From the IMG/VR virus record IMGVR_UViG_3300009419_000032, positions 1-40,396 of that record: a DNA stretch of 40,396 nt. One strand, 5' to 3'. The position numbers and the translations under genes were made by a program. This document shows positions 36,246-40,396 of this stretch, piece by piece. Within the stretch, counting starts at the first letter, position 1. The number at the start of each line of letters is the position of its first letter. This stretch comes from a virus. The notes below the pieces were generated by a model that was not told the origin of the DNA, did not search any database, and saw nothing but the letters and a program-made list of their open reading frames with translations.

Positions 36246-38579
36246 ATGGCAAAAAGCAAGACTAGTGTCGGATCTAAGGGAGATATAGATTTAAAAAACC
36301 TACAGGCGACTTTAGATGCAGTCACTGAGATGGAAAAATTAACAGACCCAATTAGAAAAGAGATGGTATCCATAGCTTCTCTATTTGCCGAACAAGTTAA
36401 TTATGCTAAGACTCTGACTCAAGAAATGAGGAATCAGGCCGTCAATATGAGAGAAGTAGCTAAAGTGTCTACTAATATCAAGAAATTAGAAGAGGAGATT
36501 TTATCGATAAACTCTAGGATGGGTCTTGAGACCATCAGCAACGAAAGAATGCAGAAGCTGATTAATGATCAGAAGACTATAGGGGCTAGACTAGATTTAG
36601 AGGCGATAAAAGCTGCTAAAGAACTTAAAACGGCTAGAGAAGATTTGAGAGGCTTAGCAGAAAGTGCAAGCGAAAAGGCTAAATTAGAAAAAAATCAAGC
36701 TACTTCGGAAGCAAAGGACTTAGTGGAGACTATAAAGAAAAATATAAAAGCTAATCAGGCTTTAGGAATCGTATTAAATAAGCAGAAAGATCTTATAGCA
36801 GCTAAAAATGCTTTAGAGAAGACTTCTGTAGAAGATGAAAAAAGAAAGGTTGAACATGCCAAGAAGTATGCGGATATATATAGTATGATAGCCAAAATAC
36901 CTATAATAGGATCTAGATTAAAACCACTAGAGCTTCTAGGTGCAGCTAGACAAGGTCCAATGGCGGCGTATAATGAAGCCAAAGCTCAATTAAAAGGATT
37001 GGATCCTGCTGCTAAACTTGGACTGAGTTTAGACATTATGTCTAAAGTAGTAGGCATCTTCAAAAAGCTGGCAGAGGTGATGTTCGCAATGGACACCAAC
37101 ATAACTGCTGTAGCAAACGGGCTAGCCATATCCAAGAAATTCGCATTAGACCTAACCTACAGCATCTCAAAGGCCGACAGCGTAAGTCAAGAGCTAGTAG
37201 GAACCTTCGATCAAAGCTTCGCAAGCATCTCCAACGTTGCAAAAGCAATAACAGACCTGCAGGAAGCCTTTGGAACCAATACAATGTACTCCAAATCCAT
37301 GGTGGAGAGTCAGATATTGCTGACTAAGCAAATGGGTCTGACGAATGATGAAGCAGCAGGTATCCAAAAGCTCACCTACCTAACCGGATTAAGGACTAAA
37401 GAGATATTAGATATCAGCCTGAAGCAGGGCAAATCTAACATGTCGTATAAGAAAGTCCTTCTAGAGCTCAGCAAAGTAAACTCAGAGATATCCACATCGT
37501 ATAACAACCAGGCAGGAGCTCTTACAAAAGCCATAAAGCTAGCCGGTGAGTATGGCATGACTCTAGACGACACCAGAAAGGTTGCAGATAGCCTCCTTAG
37601 CTTCGAAAGCTCAATAGAAAATGAATTGAAAGCCGAACTGTTATTAGGAAAGCAGCTTAACTTCGAGAAGGCAAGAGCCCTAGCACTAGATGGAAAGTCA
37701 GCTGAAGCTGCTGCCGAAGTGGTAAAACAGTTCGGAGGAGTAAACGGACTAGCTAGGGAGAACGTAATAGTGAGAAGGGCTGCTGCTGAATCTATTGGAT
37801 TGAGTTCAGAAGAATTGACTAAGTTTGCCCAGCAGCAAGAGCTATTAAATAAGATGGGAGTGGATGATAAACAGATATTGCAAGATAGGTTGACCGCCTT
37901 AAGATTAGCCGGAAAGCATCAGGAGGCCTTGAATTATGAACAGGAGATAGCTAGAAGGACTGGAAGCGATATATTAGCTCAAGACATAGCCAAGGCTAGC
38001 CTAAATGCTAGGTATGAAGCGTCTGTAAACAGGATTAAAGAGATATTTGCGAGCACATTATCAGGCCCTCTTACAGGAGCCCTCAACGCATTAGCTAATC
38101 TATTACAGCATACAACCCTTCTTAAAGTTGTATTCTACAGTCTCATAGGAATTCTTACGACACTATCCGTTCTGATGGCGGGTATTGCTATTAGTTCAGC
38201 GTTAGCTTCAGGAGGAGGTACATGGCTAGCTGCAGGGGCTGTAATTGCAGGCATAGCGCTACCAGTAGCAATAGGATTGGCATCCGGTCCTAGTAGCGGA
38301 TACGGAGCAGGAATGTCTCCAATACCACAAATGACCGAAGGTACATCCGCTGCCGGACAAGCAATACCAACCCCACAAGGGGCTACATCAAGGATCAATA
38401 GAGGCAGCACAGGTGTATCAGGTGCCACTGCTGGTGGGATGTCGACCGGTGATGGTAGCTCAGACGTAGTATCTGAACTGAGAGCCTTAAGAAATGATAT
38501 GAAGAGAGGCAGCTCTGTAAACATCGACAGTGTAAGATCTGGCGTAGCTTACGGAATGTCTCGTACAGGTTTTGCATAA
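36246..38579 (+). CDS. Tail tape measure protein (T4 gp29 position)
   Basis: This 777-aa protein sets tail length and occupies the tube lumen. Residues about 20-215 are coiled-coil and charged; 216-620 are mostly alpha-helical and Ala/Leu-rich; residues about 621-678 hold two strongly hydrophobic segments ('VVFYSLIGILTTLSVLMAGI' and 'LAAGAVIAGIALPVAIGLA'), typical of tape measures that contact the membrane. The last 100 residues are Gly/Ser-rich with a short helix ('VSELRALRNDMKRG'). T4 gp29 is 590 aa. It is followed by a small gene and a tube-cap-like gene, like 29-48 in T4. No peptidoglycan hydrolase motif is seen. Confidence 0.82.
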   Translation: MAKSKTSVGSKGDIDLKNLQATLDAVTEMEKLTDPIRKEMVSIASLFAEQVNYAKTLTQEMRNQAVNMREVAKVSTNIKKLEEEILSINSRMGLETISNERMQKLINDQKTIGARLDLEAIKAAKELKTAREDLRGLAESASEKAKLEKNQATSEAKDLVETIKKNIKANQALGIVLNKQKDLIAAKNALEKTSVEDEKRKVEHAKKYADIYSMIAKIPIIGSRLKPLELLGAARQGPMAAYNEAKAQLKGLDPAAKLGLSLDIMSKVVGIFKKLAEVMFAMDTNITAVANGLAISKKFALDLTYSISKADSVSQELVGTFDQSFASISNVAKAITDLQEAFGTNTMYSKSMVESQILLTKQMGLTNDEAAGIQKLTYLTGLRTKEILDISLKQGKSNMSYKKVLLELSKVNSEISTSYNNQAGALTKAIKLAGEYGMTLDDTRKVADSLLSFESSIENELKAELLLGKQLNFEKARALALDGKSAEAAAEVVKQFGGVNGLARENVIVRRAAAESIGLSSEELTKFAQQQELLNKMGVDDKQILQDRLTALRLAGKHQEALNYEQEIARRTGSDILAQDIAKASLNARYEASVNRIKEIFASTLSGPLTGALNALANLLQHTTLLKVVFYSLIGILTTLSVLMAGIAISSALASGGGTWLAAGAVIAGIALPVAIGLASGPSSGYGAGMSPIPQMTEGTSAAGQAIPTPQGATSRINRGSTGVSGATAGGMSTGDGSSDVVSELRALRNDMKRGSSVNIDSVRSGVAYGMSRTGFA

Positions 38580-38584
38580 TTCCT

Positions 38585-38593
38585 ATATTTATA
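38585..38593 (+). promoter_or_regulatory. Candidate promoter motif before 73-aa gene
   Basis: TATATTTATA ends 14 bases before the ATG at 38608 and begins just after the tape measure stop. Confidence 0.6.
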
Positions 38594-38607
38594 CTAAACA
38601 AATCAAT

Positions 38608-38829
38608 ATGTCACTAAGAAACATGCAATCAAAACTCGGCTACCCTAGCGGTAGGCCTGATGGGTTTGACCTAGGAAGGGGATCAACCCTGCATAATGAA
38701 TCATCTACAATCAACAGCCCAGCATTCAGCACATACGTAAGTCCGTATCTAAGAACGCTAAAGCCTGTAGATAAAGCCTATCTGTTCCCTAAGAACCCTT
38801 CCAAGTATCTAGATAACCTCCCAGGATAA
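38608..38829 (+). CDS. Small baseplate-region protein
   Basis: I choose the ATG at 38608 (73 aa). The in-frame ATG at 38572 lies inside the tape measure gene and upstream of the promoter motif, so it is unlikely. The protein is 'MSLRNMQSKLGYPSGRPDGF' followed by a short Ser-rich part and a Pro/Lys/Tyr-rich end. It is not recognised. Its stop overlaps the next start by one base (TAATG), implying coupling with the tube-cap-like gene, so a structural or chaperone role in the baseplate is likely. Confidence 0.65.
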   Translation: MSLRNMQSKLGYPSGRPDGFDLGRGSTLHNESSTINSPAFSTYVSPYLRTLKPVDKAYLFPKNPSKYLDNLPG

Positions 38830-40396
38830 TGCCATCATTAAAAGACCTTTCCACAAACCTAAAGAACTTCACTTATTACTCCGGTAGGGGAAACTTTACC
38901 GGAGATAAGGTGGGGTATGGAGGTAACAAACCGCTGATAACAACCCCTCCTGGATTCAGGTGGAGTCCATCTAACGTAGATGATGGGTTCATGCAGTTCG
39001 GTACGGTTACCGCTGCGACAAGGTCTGCATATGATACAGCTCGTATAACTAAATTCCTGTTAGGGTCTATAAAAGGTCCGCTATTTGTGTTGAAGCAAAC
39101 AGCGCTACAAAGAACTAACGTTGCATTAGAGTACAGTGGAGAGAATACTAGGAAGTCGGAGATATCATCTGGAAAGGTTAGAAACCTATTGAACAAGCTA
39201 TCCAACGACTTTGGCCCGACCCGTCAGTATACTCCTTGGCCAATGCTAGCACAAGTGGCTACAAATGCTTTCGGAGCTAAGCTGATGAGGCATGGTAGAG
39301 TACCAGCAGAATCGAATTCAACGTCGTATGAGAGGTATATATTAGAGAAGGATACTACGCCATCTATCAACAGGCTGAATAAGCTATTGAGTTATTTTAG
39401 CGAGGATACCAATAATAAGGTCATAGCGAACTATAAAGGAGGCCCAGAATCTTCATTCGGAGTAGGTAGGACAAAGGTACTTGCCATAACTAGAAGGTCG
39501 ATGGATCAGAATCTAGTAGGACTGAAAAGTATGAAAGGGTTCACTTCGATCCCACTAAACACCCTATTAGAGATAACTGAACTAAGGACACTTGAGACAG
39601 GATCTTTAGCTTATTTGAATGTATTAATAAAAGATCCTAAAGACTACTTTAACTTTACATCTTCAATAAAATTCAGCGATAAGTACGACTACAGGAATTT
39701 CAAAAACACTGTAAACGGTAAGCAGCCTGGATATGTCCCAATAGCAGCCTCGAACTACGCAAAATACAATCTAGAAACTAGGATAGGCGTAGCTAGAGAT
39801 AGAGGTAATGATAGATCTAATTATGCAACTGGGTCAAATACATACGACAAAGTAAACGCACTTAGCCTAATACAAGGACCCGGTCAGCCTAAAACCTTAG
39901 CCGACAGCAATAAAGTATTCGACTATAACGGAAACCCTCTTGTATACACGCCCACTAACCGTAAAGACGAGGTAGCTGCTAGGGACATGGTGAAGTTCAG
40001 AATCAAGTCTATCAATAACGACAAGCCTACCGAAGGAGTATTCATCATATTCAGGTCGTATATAACAAGCATAAAGAGAACCGTCAATGCTAAATGGGAT
40101 CCCTACAATTACGTGGGAAGGGGAGAATCCTTCTATCTATACGATGGACATACTGAAGCTATCAGCGTAGCATTCACTATAGCGGCATCAAGCCGGTATG
40201 AGATGAGACCTCTATATCAGAAACTCAACTACCTGATATCTACCTTCGCACCTGACTACAAAAACGGTAAGATGAGAGGTAACCTATCAGAACTGACGAT
40301 AGGAGACTTCTTACTGTACCAGCCAGGGATAATCACATCATTAGACATGACCATAGATGAGGACACGAACTGGGAGATAGCTATTGATGAGGTTGA
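38829..40396 (+). CDS. Probable baseplate tube-cap / tube-initiator protein, partial
   Basis: The frame starts with 'MPSLKDLSTNLKNFTYYSGR' and stays open to the window edge (522 codons so far, no stop). The region 'VKFRIKSINNDKPTEGVFII', 'WDPYNYVGRGESFYLYDGHT', 'RPLYQKLNYLISTFAPDY' and the final 'ITSLDMTIDEDTNWEIAIDE' has the look of tube-like baseplate proteins (T4 gp48/gp54 group), which start tube polymerisation. Position right after the tape measure agrees with T4 29-48-54 order. It is longer than T4 gp48 (364 aa), so extra domains are present. The assignment is moderate; the 3' end is missing. Confidence 0.75.
   Translation, partial: MPSLKDLSTNLKNFTYYSGRGNFTGDKVGYGGNKPLITTPPGFRWSPSNVDDGFMQFGTVTAATRSAYDTARITKFLLGSIKGPLFVLKQTALQRTNVALEYSGENTRKSEISSGKVRNLLNKLSNDFGPTRQYTPWPMLAQVATNAFGAKLMRHGRVPAESNSTSYERYILEKDTTPSINRLNKLLSYFSEDTNNKVIANYKGGPESSFGVGRTKVLAITRRSMDQNLVGLKSMKGFTSIPLNTLLEITELRTLETGSLAYLNVLIKDPKDYFNFTSSIKFSDKYDYRNFKNTVNGKQPGYVPIAASNYAKYNLETRIGVARDRGNDRSNYATGSNTYDKVNALSLIQGPGQPKTLADSNKVFDYNGNPLVYTPTNRKDEVAARDMVKFRIKSINNDKPTEGVFIIFRSYITSIKRTVNAKWDPYNYVGRGESFYLYDGHTEAISVAFTIAASSRYEMRPLYQKLNYLISTFAPDYKNGKMRGNLSELTIGDFLLYQPGIITSLDMTIDEDTNWEIAIDEV

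Overview
The window is a large structural-gene block of a contractile-tailed (myovirus-type) phage with distant but clear T4-like morphogenesis genes. The recognisable T4 homologues are the prohead protease (gp21-like), the acidic scaffold (gp22-like), the major capsid protein (gp23-like), neck proteins (gp13- and gp14-like), the tail-sheath stabiliser (gp15-like), the sheath (gp18-like), the tube (gp19-like), a baseplate hub protein (gp26-like), a tape measure and a probable tube-cap/baseplate protein. The host is probably a member of the Bacteroidota. Most start codons lack a Shine-Dalgarno sequence and instead follow A/T-rich stretches, and the fibre genes carry the SSYA-type and 'RLTTxQKNAI' repeats often met in phages and genomes of that phylum. 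Host assignment is an inference.

Layout: 15-3406 holds an unknown 518-aa gene, the protease and the scaffold. 3428-5074 is the capsid gene, closed by a strong terminator. 5189-9330 is an accessory island with a zinc-finger/Vsr-like homing endonuclease, the only minus-strand gene, a PhoH-like ATPase and a repeat-plus-GIY-YIG endonuclease. 9359-12663 holds the neck and tail-terminator genes. 12665-28902 is a 16-kb adhesin region: a 1956-aa fibre, an 832-aa fibre, three related cassettes built on a GH54 (alpha-L-arabinofuranosidase B)-like lectin fold, and a 778-aa spike. 28975-29821 has three small genes. 29905-33094 is sheath and tube. 33158-33853 is an HNH endonuclease. 33890 to the end holds an unknown protein, baseplate/hub genes, the tape measure and a partial tube-cap-like gene that runs off the window. 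No portal, terminase, tRNA, CRISPR or reverse-transcriptase gene was seen. There is no gene-free stretch longer than 300 bases.

How it works together: the protease and scaffold build and mature the head around the capsid protein; neck proteins and the gp15-like protein join head to tail; sheath, tube, tape measure and hub make the contractile tail; and the fibre region supplies receptor binding. A short directional motif, ATATTTATA, sits 14-57 bases before many gene starts, including the single minus-strand gene in the matching orientation. It is my best candidate for the phage's late promoter; it is the reverse complement of the T4 late-promoter core.

The main oddities are a tail-tube gene and a fibre gene each split by a -1 frameshift, a candidate +1 frameshift between the gp26-like gene and its downstream partner, a truncated duplicate of a small fibre-associated gene, and strongly mosaic fibre cassettes.
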